Source: Mesostigma viride (lineage: Eukaryota > Streptophyta > Mesostigmatophyceae > Mesostigmatales > Mesostigmataceae). Taken from it: DNA of 64,000 nucleotides. Both the position numbers and the translations under genes were made by a program. Numbering within the stretch: the stretch's first letter is position 1; every line of letters begins with the position of its first letter. This document shows positions 20,272-31,065 of the stretch, one piece after another. The notes below the pieces were generated by a model, which was not told the DNA's origin, did not search any database, and worked only from the letters and a program-made list of their open reading frames with translations. The DNA is taken from NCBI GenBank assembly GCA_009746045.1, contig RPFO01000264.1:122001-186000 (forward strand), given 5' to 3'.

Positions 20272-21871
20272 CTACTCTTCCCCCTCCTGCGTGTCCTCTC
20301 CCTCCTCCTCGTCCAAATCCGTAATACTGAAACGGATGGTGGGATCCGGCCGCGGCGCCGTCTGGGGTGTAACCCCCTGGGTGGGCGCCGGCGTATCCGC
20401 CTCCTGGAAGGACAGGGCCAGCTCGTTGAGGGCCTGAATGGCCTTCTGGAGTTGGCTCTGTGGCGCGCGCGGCTGCTGAAACCGTTGTGGCTGTTGAGAT
20501 GCCTGCCGCAAGGTCTGGCTGCGGCCTGCTGCTGACGCGCGCCCCCGACCCCGTCCGAACTGAGGGCGTGGCCCAAAGGCAGGCGGAGGGGCAGGGCGGT
20601 TGAGGGGAACTCCTGTCAAGTCCGGACACTCGCGTTTCAGGTGACCCTCCTGATTGCAGTTGAAACACCGCAGGTGAGTCACATGAAGTTGGTTAACCAT
20701 AACCGAAGGAAGCTCTACACCCAACTCCTCTACCAGCTCCCATGAGTTGGTACTGATAGCGTTGTTGGCAACCGCCTTTGGAGGGGCGATTGGGGGAATC
20801 GTGTGAGCGACCTGCATCAGGTAGTCCTTGACCTCCTGAAGATCGTAGTCCACCCACTTCTTCTGAGCGAAGAAGCGATGAACCTCGGCTTGAAGCTCTG
20901 GGCGTAGACCCTCAAAGAACCGTGCCTTGGTTTCCGCGGAGCCCAGATCCGGTACCCGTAATGCGCGCACATCAAACTCTGCGGAATACTCCTGCAGGGT
21001 TTTAGTGCCCTGCTTGAGAGCAGCGAACTCGGCGCGATCCAGCTTATCCTGATTGGGAGCAATGTACCGCCGCCGAATCCTAGTGAACAAATCCTGCAGA
21101 TCCCTGATTGGGGCCTGAGCCAGTGTCTCCTCCCTCTCTAGCACGTTGCGTACCGTCTGATGAAGGGCTAATGCTAATACCAGCTCGACGACCATCCGTG
21201 GGGCAAGGACCTGCTTATTGTATTCCTGCCATATCCGCAAATAGCTGCTGACTGCAGTTTCCCATGCCTCAATCTGACTGGGAGTAGGCGTGGGTGGGAA
21301 GGCGGGAATATCCTTGAGGTTGGGAAGGGGCGGTGGCTTGCCTATGCGAGAATGCCCAGCCCCCGGGGACTCCGGGGGTACCGCTTGATTAGCGGGCGCA
21401 TAACCACCCATATCTCCTACGCTGGCACGACGGTGAGCTACTGCAGCGGGATGATCGCTAGTGTCCCGGGTCCGCGAGCTCGTGGCTGCAACGCTGAGGG
21501 AGCCGGTGGCGTCAGAAAGGTGACCAGCCCCCGACGGGCCCAAGGGGCGCCCGAGGCGACTCTCGGCGACCGCGACCTGAACTGGGTCCCGCCATGCACC
21601 ACGTCACTGGAGATGCCGTTGCCGGAGGAGCAGGAAGCTCCACTGACAGCGACGGGCGAACACCTGTCCCTGCCCCTGACCCTTGTGCCCCTACACCTGC
21701 CGCGACCGCTGCTTGAGCCTGTTCTACGGCTAACTGAGCGATAGCCGCGGCCATAGCCTGTTGTGCTGGGGACAATACGGGCTCTAACCTACGTCGTGTC
21801 GTGCCCTGCTCGGGTGTCAGCTGAAAAGGAGCCTCATCATTGGTCTCCGAAAACGTTTCGTTGTCCCCCAT
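20272..21871 (-). pseudogene. gag: Chromovirus gag (one frameshift near 21520)
   Basis: The N-terminal part (21512-21871, from ATG, 119 residues) is Ala/Gln-rich. The frame then changes to 20272-21543. That second part has the Retrotrans_gag-like capsid region (IEAWETAVSSYLRIWQEYNK ... LQEYSAEFDVRALRV ... FFEGLRPELQAEV) and a CCHC zinc knuckle CFNCNQEGHLKREC near 20630-20672. It ends in an acidic tail. The overlap of the two frames over about 30 bases suggests one indel in an originally single gag. Confidence 0.8.
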
Positions 21872-21999
21872 CGTATTACCGGTTAAGTTTTGAAAATAAT
21901 ATTAACAGCAATAAAGCCACCACCTGATTGGTGGTAAGTTGGGCTGCGGATGCGATACCCTGAACTAGTCCTGTCTACCCCTACAACAATGTCCTAACT

Positions 22000-22684
22000 G
22001 TTGTTGGCTCCACCCCGGTCCGTGGAAGGGGCGGTGATGTAGAGGTTTTGGATAGAAATCACAACAGGAACGCCACTCTCCCGAACGGGAGTGGTGAGGG
22101 GAGAAAAACCACTTGCCTGAGGAGACGAGGCAGCAGTGGGGTGAAGTACAGTACCACTAGCCCTGGGAAGAGGGGCGGAAGTGGCGGCAGGACAATCAGA
22201 ACTACCCACTAAAGGAACAGCAGAGGTGGGGGAGATCACACTGGAGATGGTGGAAGATGAAGAGAGGGGTGGGGGTAGAGCCAACCGGTCGCCCTGAGTG
22301 GAGACCGAAGTATGCCTGCGAATGACGGCGTCTGCACTACGTAAATCCGCGAATGATTCCCTCGAACTTTGCCCCCTGGTATCCCTGAATAGACTCCTCA
22401 CACTCTTCCCACGTATAGTATATCCCTACTGCGCGCCCCCTGGCCACTGCGTAGTACCTTTTTCTTGACCTGGTGGGTTGATTGCCCCTCACGTGTAACC
22501 CTAGCCCCCTACTGATTGTAGTGTTGCGTAGGATATATTGCTCTGCTTCCTCTAGGCTTTGAAAATCCTGAGACAGATATAGGTCTGGGTACTCAGGAGC
22601 CTGATTTTTGGCAAAGACAGCATCCCACGTGTAAAAGATACCCCGCCATCTACCTTCTGCTATAGCGTGATAGGGAGGTGGCAT
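22000..22684 (-). pseudogene. ORF with tandem RNase-H hybrid-binding (viroplasmin-like) domains
   Basis: From ATG at 22684 two repeats of about 45 residues are seen: YHAIAEGRWRGIFYTW and, 50 residues on, YYAVARGRAVGIYYTWEECE with QGAKF. This is the pattern of the N-terminal hybrid-binding domain of eukaryotic RNase H1 and of the caulimovirus translational transactivator (Pfam Cauli_VI/viroplasmin). The second repeat breaks at about 22345; its expected end (FADLRSADAVI) lies in the next frame, which runs on to 21994 as a Ser/Thr/Pro-rich tail. It sits about 120 bp upstream of gag on the same strand, so it may be a 5' accessory ORF of the chromovirus that binds RNA-DNA hybrids. An independent gene is the alternative. 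Confidence 0.65.
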
Positions 22685-23973
22685 GTTGCATTATTATTAA
22701 ATAAATTTTCTTTTTATTATTAAATTAAAGTGGCTGAATGCCCATAAGAAAATTTCGGCATTACGACGCCTAGGGCATCAAGCACTGCCGAAAATTTTGA
22801 ACAGGTTATGTTTTGAACAGGGAACGGATCGCAGTATATGCTTCAAAAAATGCAGTAAGAAAGATACAACATACATACCAATCACTACATATACTATACT
22901 TTATTAAAATACAAGTCACTGACCTCTATCTAGGTAAAACGCCCCTACTCCCCGCCCCTATTCCCCGTTTACCTGCGTCCGGGGCTCCTGTGGCTGATTG
23001 CCTGAAGCCGCGTCCATGGCCGGTGTTGGGGAAAGCGGTGTCGAAGCAGGAGGCGTCATTCCCTCGATTCTACGCCAGTGACCCCACCCCCCTATAGGCA
23101 ACCGGTATAGAGGTTGGAGGACCCCTCTACCGTTGCTGAATGCTGATGATGGTAGCTGCTATCTACGCCTGTAACCTCGCTCAGGCCTGACTGGCCTAGC
23201 AATGACTCAGGTGCCAAACCTCCGATACCAGTTTTACATCCGGCTGACTGCCGGCTGCGAAAGATCTACACCTGATCCACGACTGACTGTCGTGGACGAT
23301 GCTCGACTTCATGGTAGGAACTAATCCCTGGAGCAGGATGTGCGATACATTTATCAGGACATTCCGGATCGTGATAATGGCATGTAACTTGTACGTCAGG
23401 AATTGGAATCCATACTTTATCCCAACCCGCGGGCAGAGCCCCCTCGGAAAGTAGACGTGAGTCACTTTATGCCATTGCAATTAACCGAGAGAGAGTAGGT
23501 AAATAAAACACCAACACCTATATGCCCGCCGTCGTGCACGTTGGAAGACGATGCACAACGCGGGTATGCATGATGCATAGATGATCGGCCCACAACCGGC
23601 CCAATAACAACACTCCCGATTGTGGACTGTTTCGGAATAACAGTGGGTGGAAACCCACCCTCCCGACTAGCCACGAATGATAAAACACTGGAATGTGTTG
23701 TAAACCTGAAAGCCACCAAACTAGCTACGAATGGGCGTACACTGGAAAATGCCCTAGACTAAGGCTCAGCCCACCACGTGGCTCGGCCTAGCTAGCCGGC
23801 GCTACACCACAGCACCGGGCCCTGACCTACACATAATGTGCTATTAAAAGCAACGTAGGCCAACCCCTTGGAAAAAGGGTGCGTAACTAGCTACACAAAT
23901 CTGATGACAGTATATTGTTACGGCCAATATGTCCACTAACGAACCCTAAGTAAACAAGCTTGGACGTAACACC
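22685..23973. other. Gene-free spacer
   Basis: No gene recognised. An AT-rich block (22685-22740) upstream of the hybrid-binding ORF could be its promoter. An imperfect 12-13 bp inverted repeat (arms AAAATTTCGGCA and TGCCGAAAATTTT) spans about 22755-22800. Small hairpins occur near 23238-23252 and 23277-23297. Short open frames here have no recognisable content. Confidence 0.5.
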
Positions 23974-24399
23974 ATGATGTGCTCACGCAATCCGTTGATG
24001 CTGCCCTGGCCGGCACTGTCGCGACAGGATCACGTGCTTCCTGAGCACGGATCTGCAATGCGTGACCTAAGCAATGTGGTGCCTTCTAGGTCGGGTGTGT
24101 ACAACGCCGAGCGACCAAGCACTACTGCAGCACCCCAGCTAGTTACTGGGGCGGTTGGGCCTATGAGGAATGTTGTGACAGTGCAAGAGAATGCTGGGCG
24201 GGCAGATGTTCTCGGTACACACCACCCTAGTGTGGATCTTCACTGTATTGGCAAGGTACCGTCACACGGGCGGCCTTTCGTGCAGCCTCTGAAGCTGCCC
24301 AGTTAGCCAATGTCACTACCCCAGTAGTCACCCCACCTGTTGACAATCCTGACAATGCCACTGCACCTCAGGCTGTCACCCTGAAACTGTTAGCATACA

Positions 24400-25497
24400 G
24401 CAGATGCACCGTGCATACGGGCATGAGGCCCGAGCCGAAGTAGAGGGGGCACACATGTTGGGGGCACCTTTATACAACGAGCTGAAGAATGTGCGTGCTC
24501 AGTGTCCTGCCTGCATCAAGATCAGGAAGAAGTCGCGTAGGCGGCATGCCAAGACTCCACCCTTGTAGCGAGGGTACCTCGTGGGGGATGTCATGCACAT
24601 GGAAGGGGGGGACACCTATTTCATAGTCAAGGATAGGTTCAGCAAGGTCACCTACATTGAGCCGCTGCCTCACATGTTTGAGGCTGACTTGCACAGGGCT
24701 ATCAAGATCAGCCTAGCTTTCTTTCATCCCGTAGTGGAGCTCATGCTAGACCAGCAGTTCCGCTGTGTGCAAGGTTTGCCGGCGATGGAGGCCGTGGTCA
24801 TCGTGGGGCGTGAGGATCACGGCAATATGGGCATGATAGATCGCACTGTAAGCTATGTCAAGACTGTGGCAGCCAAGCGATCGACAGGATAACCCACATG
24901 GCAAATCCTACGCGGTCAAGACGGCGTGGTGCAAGGAGCTCATGCATGTGTGCAACCATAGGCACGTGCTCGATGTCAAGGGCTTTGGGCTGGTCACGCC
25001 TCGGGGGCTGTCAGCGGGCACCTACTCACCCGAGGTAGTAGAGGCATACCAACAGCATTTACAGGATACCGCCGCCAAGCTGCGGCTCAAGGATGCCACG
25101 CTGCCTGATTTGTCTAGCGCTTTTGAGGTCGGGCATGCAGCTGGTCATGTTCCACAAGGAGAGCTTGCCCAGCGGCAAACGGGGCACCATGCAGGGGCCT
25201 GGGGTCATCACACAGTTAGACTGACCGCTGCGGGTCATAGATATAGAGTGGAATGATCGGGTGTATAGGGTACCATGGGCATCGGTGGCAGGCTATAAGC
25301 AAGGGGATGGCATGGAGAGTGAGCTGGCAGCCAACAGGACACTGGGGTGGGTAGTGAAGGATAATGCGCCTGTCGTAGCATCTGAGGTGGTACCCCAAGG
25401 GTCGCTCCCAGGGGCAGACACAGCTACACCCCCCCCTCCCCTGGGCCCCAATATGACCCCGTGGATGGGTGGGATGAGGATGGGGTGGGTTTGACGG
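24400..25497 (+). pseudogene. Integrase of element E (several frame breaks)
   Basis: The zinc-binding domain is visible as HRAYGHEA (near 24407-24427) and CPAC (near 24503-24514), here a normal Cys-x2-Cys. A stop TAG lies at 24566-24568, then the core follows: DRFSKVTYIEPLP, LDQQFRC (second Asp) and EDHGNMGMIDRTVSYVK. At the place of the catalytic Glu of the other families (GAVERSIREVK) there is Asp, so it is probably inactive. After another break near 24890 the C-terminal part continues to an SH3-like tail with GKRGTMQGPG near 25175 and VYRVPWASV near 25261. It then runs into a Pro-rich linker. Confidence 0.7.
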
Positions 25498-25605
25498 GAC
25501 CTAGTGCACGTAGTGACTCACCTCCTGTGCTAGCCACGGATAATGTGGGAGGCCCGCCTAGCGTGGCCTCGCCGGAGGGTCAGGGTCCTGCCCATGCGCC
25601 TCGCC

Positions 25606-26271
25606 AGTTATATACAACGATTCCTTACGGAACCGATACTAAGCGCTTAGTATCGGTTCCGTAAGGAATCGTTGTTGATAACTAAGACTGCTGCGACACG
25701 CCGGCATCCCGGGTTCGAATCCCGCTAGGATCGTTCCGGGGGTGGATTTTTCGCCTAGAAATGCGAATAACGTTGCGGACGCTAATCGTTCGGCCTAATA
25801 TGTTGATCGAATAAGGCAAGTGCTCTCCGCTGGCTAGGCGGAGTACTAGCGCTAGCTATTTGACTGATATGATGTGCTCAACCGGCTAATCATCTGTGTT
25901 GTTCGACGTCGCTCCGAAAATCGGCTACGTCCCCGAAATCGGCTAATTTCCACGCGATGTCTCGCTATAATCGACTAGGCCTAGTTCGGTGGCTCGCTGG
26001 GCACCGAGTATGATAGGCCGCTGGCCTCTGACCCCCTGTCTCGAGAATAGGAAATTTCGACAATCGAATAAGGAAAATTCGATAATCGAATAGGAAAGGT
26101 CGATGGTCGAATAGGCAACTTCGATAATCGAATAGCCAATTCGATGACCCGACTAGTATCGGCCTTAGCCTTGCCGGCGCAAGCAAAAGTTTTAGTTATA
26201 TACAACGATTCCTTACGGAACCGATACTAAGCGCTTAGTATCGGTTCCGTAAGGAATCGTTGTATATAACT
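25606..26271. mobile_element. TRIM-like element with palindromic 78-bp terminal repeats
   Basis: Two 78-bp direct repeats (25606-25683 and 26194-26271) bound a 510-bp interior. Each begins AGTT, ends AACT and is almost a perfect palindrome about the centre AAGCGCTT; the left copy has two mismatched bases near its end. The whole is flanked by the 5-bp duplication TCGCC (25601-25605 and 26272-26276). There is no coding capacity. The interior starts with a T-arm-like sequence (GGGTTCGAATCCCG near 25711) and contains about four and a half copies of a roughly 21-bp GAATAGG...TTCGATAATC repeat at 26045-26150. The purine stretch GCAAAAG precedes the right repeat. The shared termini and TSD length suggest mobilisation by the same integrases as families A-E. 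Confidence 0.7.
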
Positions 26272-26299
26272 TCGCCCACCTAGGGACCTGGCTTCAACG

Positions 26300-28479
26300 G
26301 TCACGGCCTTGTGGCGTGCTCAGGCGCTTAAAGCGCAAGCTGCATCAGGGGTGGCTCAGGTCAAACTCTCTCACAGACAGGGGGTCAGTCCGGTTAAGTC
26401 AGCCTTGTTTCCTACGTGTAGACCGTGGCAGCTGGTGGCTGTGGACACGCAAGCATCCGTGTCAATTATCTCTCGTCGGGCGGCCACCCTGTATCCCGTG
26501 CTAGAGTCGCCGTACAAATCGGTGACCGACTTTGCAGGTACTTCGGCATATCAAGTTACCGGGATGGTGGTGCTGCCGGTGTTGGGCATTGACACGCCGT
26601 TTCACGTCGTGGATGGCTACGAGGATGTGGCCTTGCTGGGCGAACCTTTCGTATCATACCCGGGTTTTTCAGTGTCCACTGACTTGCTGTCGGTCGCGAG
26701 GGTGGGCAGCATCCCGCTTCGCGAGTACCACGCTCCATTGGGGGTGGTGGTAGGGCAGCCCGGCATCGTGCGGCGCTTACCGATGGCGGCGTTTTCCACA
26801 CCGCCGCTCGTCCAGTCAGTCATTCAGCCTCAGGATTGGCACCCGCGCAGCTTCGGCCTCCACTCACACTCACTGGCGGCGGATAGCCCTGTGATGTGGG
26901 AGCAACTTGTCCTGGACTGTCAAGATCCTGTCAAGTTTGCTTTGTGGCGCGACGCGTTCATTCGAGCCAAGGAGCAGTGGCGGGAGCGCGAGGTCTACCG
27001 AGGATTGGAGAGTGTGCCAGCCGGGGCCACGCGGTTACGGTTGAAGCTCGTGCTCACCTACAAGCCGGACGAGACCAACTCTTCGGTGGTGTTCCGGGTT
27101 AGGCCTGTGGTCACGGAGACAAAGGGGTCCTCCCCGCTGGATGCCAAGGATCTTTATACCCCTGGGCTCAACCATGTTTCGCATCGGCTACTGACGGCCA
27201 TCTACTTGGGCAAGCGGATCAACGCGGGGAAGGACTACGGGATGTGGTGCGGTGACTTTCAGCGGGCATTCCTCCACAGCGACGCTGGGGTCGCGCAGCA
27301 AACATGGCAAGGCACCCGCTCTGTGGTGAAGGTCCCGGTGGTCTGGCAGGATGGCACCATTGGCAGCGATCGAGTATATCGAGCTGTTGACAGGGGCCGG
27401 TGGAGGGGCTGCAGAGCTCTCCCATCATCTTCCGCATTTCCGCGGAGGAGGTCTTGCAGAGCTTAGGGGCCACGTACCATCGCGCTGATCCTAACTTCTT
27501 TGTGGTCCCCACCGGCGTCCCTGGCGAGCCAGCCCTCTTCGTGTGGCATGGCGACGACGACTTCAAGCTGGCGGCACCTCGCACCTTTGCTACCCAGTTT
27601 CTTGCTGCAGTGGCGGCTAAGTTTCCCCTGGGCAGGGCGGTGGATCATGAGGAGGGTAAACCCGTGGTGTTTTGCGGGGTGCAGTCTACGTTGCAGCGGG
27701 ATTCGCGTTCTGGCGAATGGGTCATGCACATGCAGGATAGCCGCAACTACTGTATGTGGTTGACCTGCTGGCTGACCTCCCGTCCCCGCTGCTGGCAACC
27801 CATGGGCCCTCGCCGTTAAGGGCAAGCTCGGGTGGTTGGCGGACACGGTGGCACCTGATTTGGCAGTGCTCGCTCGCCTGCCCGATGATGTGCTGGAAGG
27901 ACTAGGGTCCATTCATGTTCGGCGGCAGCTGGCCATGACGCCCGGCATTGTGCTTCGTGGGCTCTATTGCTCACAGCCGGTGCACCTCGAGATAGTGACG
28001 GATGCTAATCTAGAGACGCGCACAGTCAGCCAAGTGCAGGCCCGCATGGGGGCACTGTAGTCTTTATCGGCAATGAGGGCCAGCCTGGCATGTTGTTAGA
28101 TTGGTACTCGCGCTTGCGCAGCCGCATTGCCACTAGCCCCAACACGGCTGAATGCGGCCGGGGCATTGTTTCAGCTATCTCACATGGCATGTGGCTGCGG
28201 TACTTGCTGGGTTGGGTATTTGGCTCGTGTGGGTTCACTCTTCACTGGACTAGCACGGTGCACACTGACTCACAAAGTTGTTTGGCCTTCCTTGACAATC
28301 CCTATGCGCGGTCACAGGACGTTGATTACCTCGTACTCGCTGAGGCGGCCTCCTGCGTCACGCGTCTCCAGCACATCGCGGATGAACTCAATCCCGCGGA
28401 CGCACTCACCAAGGAGGCGCGGGAGGCTGCCCCGCAGTACGCAGTGTTGCGCAAACGCATGACGATGCAACACCCGTGA
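26300..28479 (+). pseudogene. Protease-RT-RNase H of element E
   Basis: The retropepsin-like region reads VDTQASVSIISRRAA (near 26442) and ALLGEPFV (near 26632). RT follows with RLRLKLVLTYK, DLYTPGLN and WCGDFQRAFL (about 27247). The frame breaks near 27390 and continues as GLQSSPIIFR and WHGDDDFKL (HGDD at 27547-27558). Further breaks occur near 27820 and 28055. RNase H is recognised from TDANLETRTVSQVQAR, NTAECGRGI, HTDSQSCLAF, RSQDVDYL and NPADALTKEA, ending at TGA 28477-28479. It would be the cDNA-synthesising enzyme of the element but is now broken into four frames. Confidence 0.8.
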
Positions 28480-28858
28480 GCGACACAGGGTTACGGCTCG
28501 GGCACTTTATGAATACAGCCATAGCACCCTGTGTTGCTAGCATTCACGAGTATCTTGGTAGTAGTTTTTTTGCTTGTCCTGACCATACCCTCGCCACGTT
28601 GGACGGTGCCTTGGGCCCGTCGGCGGGTCACTGGTCCTAATATAAGGGTCACCTTTTGTCTGGTGGCATAGTTGTTTTTTTTTTCCTCGCTACTTATTAC
28701 ATCACTATTCATGTGTGATCACAAGGGCACGGGTCGATACCGTGGTGATTTTGACGGCCTTGAGGCCCCCTTGAGTTCCCTACCTTAGAGGGTTTTGTAT
28801 GGTCTGCATTTCATGTAATTATTTTGATAATTAATCAAAGAACAAAAGAGTATGTCGG
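28480..28858 (+). mobile_element. 3' UTR of element E
   Basis: No gene. It is AT-rich toward the end and closes with a purine-rich tract (AAAGAACAAAAGAG, about 28837-28850) a few bases before the LTR. I could not find a T-arm-like hairpin or a primer-site complement here; without the 5' end the latter cannot be tested. Confidence 0.5.
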
Positions 28859-29206
28859 AGTTGAGTAACTCTAGAGCCCTAGCATCTGGCTCTAAGTTCC
28901 CCATGTCCGTCTGCACGCCTTCCGCTAGCGTCCGCTAAGCCGTCGGCTATTATCCGGCGGTCCGATGCGGTCGACCGGTCTAAGGGCGGCGCCTAGGGCC
29001 GGCGCCACCTAGGCCCCAGTCCGGGGCCTTATCCGGGTCGGTACGGACAGCTAGCCTGTCCACGGTTACGGCTAACCGGATAGGCTTTGCTGGCTAGGAC
29101 ATAAGCCATGGTGGTTGGCCAGCTCCGACAGCAGTTCTCTGCGTTCACATTCTCCCAAGCTCAACGTGACCGACCGCCATAGCTTAGCCGGTCGGGGGCT
29201 TTAACT
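28859..29206 (+). repeat. 3' LTR of element E
   Basis: 348 bp, AGTTGAG...TTTAACT, preceded by a purine tract. It is the inverted match of 1513-1857. No 5-bp duplication can be shown because the 5' LTR is missing. Confidence 0.75.
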
Positions 29207-30836
29207 GGGGCAGCGATCCTGGGTGCTGTGGGCCGGGGTGTGGGAGGAGTTAGAGTGTGCCCTGGCCTTGGCTCCCATGCTAAGGGTTGACCGAAGCGCA
29301 CCTTTGGCACTTGAGGTGGTTGCATCCGACGCGTCCACCTCCGGGCAAGGTGTCGTGTACGCAACAATGGAGCCGGGCGATGTGACGGAGCTGGCGAGGG
29401 CACGAGAGGTGCCGGGGGTACCTAACTTTGCTCATACCAAGCGAGGTGGTCTACGCTGGCCCTAGGCCACTGAGCGCACGGGCGCAACAAGCAATCACTA
29501 GCCAGCAATGGCGGGTTGGGGTCAGGAGTCGTTGGCGGGATCCGGGGATGCACATCAACGAGAAGGAGGTGCGGGCTGCAGTGAAGGGCGTGGAGAGGAG
29601 TGCGCGCAGCTTGGCAAACCGAGGCAAGCGGGTGGTGAGGTTGGTGGACTCCACCGCGGCGTTGGGCTGCTTGGCTAAGGGGCGGTTCTCATCCCACAAG
29701 CTCAACAAGCAGTGCCACCGCTTGTGCGCGCTGACCCTCGCCACTGGGAGTCGTTCCCAGCGGGTGTGGACGCCGAGTGCACTTCAACCAGCCGATGGCG
29801 TTTCTCGCGGCCAATCCATGGCGACTTTCTTGGCACTGAGGCTGGGTGCGTGACCTGACCGCGGAAGGCATCCATTCTAACCCAGGGCCTCCTGCACCTG
29901 TTAGCTACCTTCCATTGCTAGAGGGGAAAGTAAAGCCGGCTACCTTACTTGCCTACTGTCGTGGTCTTGATTCCCTCTTGACTTGGTGGGAGGCTGGTGG
30001 GCGGGCGGACAGGTCATCGTCACGAGCTGACACCCTTGATGAGGAGACATTTTGTGCGTATGTCACCTGGGCTCATTTTCGGGGATACAGCCGCCAGACG
30101 TGTGTCAATGCCTTGATGGGGTTGCAACTTTATTATATCCCGGTATGGTGAAGCGGTGGGACTTGGCCCGTGGCGTCGATCCTCGCTGGGTGGAAAACAC
30201 TTGTGCCCCCCCGTGCCCCTCCTCCCATTCCATGGGAGGCGGCGTTTGCACTTGCCAGCACGATGGTCATGCAAGGTCAGCGCCTTGCGGGCCTGCTGGA
30301 GGTCACAGTTGTGTTCCGCCATTACCTGCGAATCTCGGAGGCGCTGAGCCTCCGTGTTGGCCATGTGCGCCTCCAGCAGGCTGACGTTCGGCTTGGGCCG
30401 GCTCAACGGGGGCGCCCTACTGTTGAGGTCTACCAAGACCTCTAAGGGCAAGACTCAGTCAGTGGTGGTAGAAGATGTGATGTCTGAAACCATCCTCCGC
30501 CACTGCATCGCGGGTAAGCCCGCTTGGGAGGCCGTGTTCCCTTTCACCTACCCGAAATTCAGGCGCATTTGGCAGGATGCGTCTCAGGCCTTGGGGGTCG
30601 CCCAGATTTTCACCATTCACGGGCTGCGGCATGGGGGTGCCACTCATGATTTCCTCGAGGGTCGCAGCATGGGGGACATCCAGGGCCGGGGGCGCTGGCT
30701 TAGCAGCTCCACGGTTGCCCATTATGTGGGCTTGCACCGCAGTTTGGAGGTGGAGTTTCCTGAGGTTCTTCTTCGGGCCATGGCCGCCTGCCCCCCTAGG
30801 GCCTGGCGGGCTATTTTGAAATTGCCCTCCACCTAG
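29207..30836 (+). pseudogene. RNase H and tyrosine recombinase of a DIRS-like element
   Basis: Starts directly at the E LTR. RNase H: VVASDASTSGQGVVYA (near 29310), NEKEVRAAV (near 29560), VDSTAALGCL and PADGVSRGQ, in two frames (29223-29465 and 29428-29853). The tyrosine recombinase follows in three frames (29846-30151, about 30170-30445 and 30354-30836): an N-terminal core-binding region (LLAYCRGLDSLLTWW), the catalytic Arg in HYLRISEALSLR, HGLRHGGATHD (His-x2-Arg), GRGRWLSSST, and the Tyr in VAHYVGLHR. This enzyme integrates circular cDNA by site-specific recombination in DIRS/PAT/Ngaro elements, which lack a DDE integrase. RT and gag are missing, cut off by the E LTR. The fusion of RNase H to recombinase favours DIRS-like over Crypton. 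Confidence 0.85.
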
Positions 30837-31065
30837 TTTGGTTGTTCATTTCTATGTCATTATGCTAGGTTCTTTGCCCCTGGCATGAATCGCCAGCTAG
30901 GGAGGGATATAAGGGTAAGGCTAGCCTTTGACAAGCAATATAATAAGTGTTCCCATGAGCATCGGCGGCCGGGATGTGACCTGCCTTTTGTATGTGCTCC
31001 ACTCATTGTTTTAATAAAGAGTCTGGTTACCCTGGAGTTCCACGGTTAATAGGATCGCTTAATTG
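30837..31065 (+). other. 3' tail of the recombinase element
   Basis: No gene. It contains AATAAA near 31012, a plausible polyadenylation signal after the recombinase stop. Terminal repeats typical of DIRS elements were not recognised. Confidence 0.4.

Larger units (their letters stand above)
16174..22684 (-). mobile_element. Ty3/Gypsy chromovirus (minus strand), LTRs not identified
   Basis: In transcript order: hybrid-binding-domain ORF, gag, protease, RT-RNase H, integrase with chromodomain. This is the standard Metaviridae order, unlike the Copia-like elements around it. No direct LTR pair could be found by eye at either side, so the ends given are those of the outermost ORFs. Each successive ORF (gag, protease, RT, integrase) is displaced by one base backwards relative to the one before. 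Confidence 0.85.
23974..29206 (+). mobile_element. Decayed family-E Copia-like element with 3' LTR
   Basis: Integrase (24400-25500), a nested 666-bp element (25606-26271), protease, RT and RNase H (to 28479), 3' UTR, and an LTR at 28859-29206. gag and 5' LTR were not found; the left end is approximate. The order integrase-protease-RT-RNase H is the same as in families A-D. Confidence 0.75.

Noticed and set aside
16174-21871. Claim of proven programmed -1 frameshifting in the chromovirus
   Set aside because: No convincing slippery heptamer was found in the correct phase, and one break lies in a homopolymer where simple indels are common.
25684-25745. Possible tRNA gene with GGGTTCGAATCCCG
   Set aside because: Only the T-arm-like part is present; no acceptor, D-arm or anticodon arm can be folded upstream because the palindromic repeat lies there.
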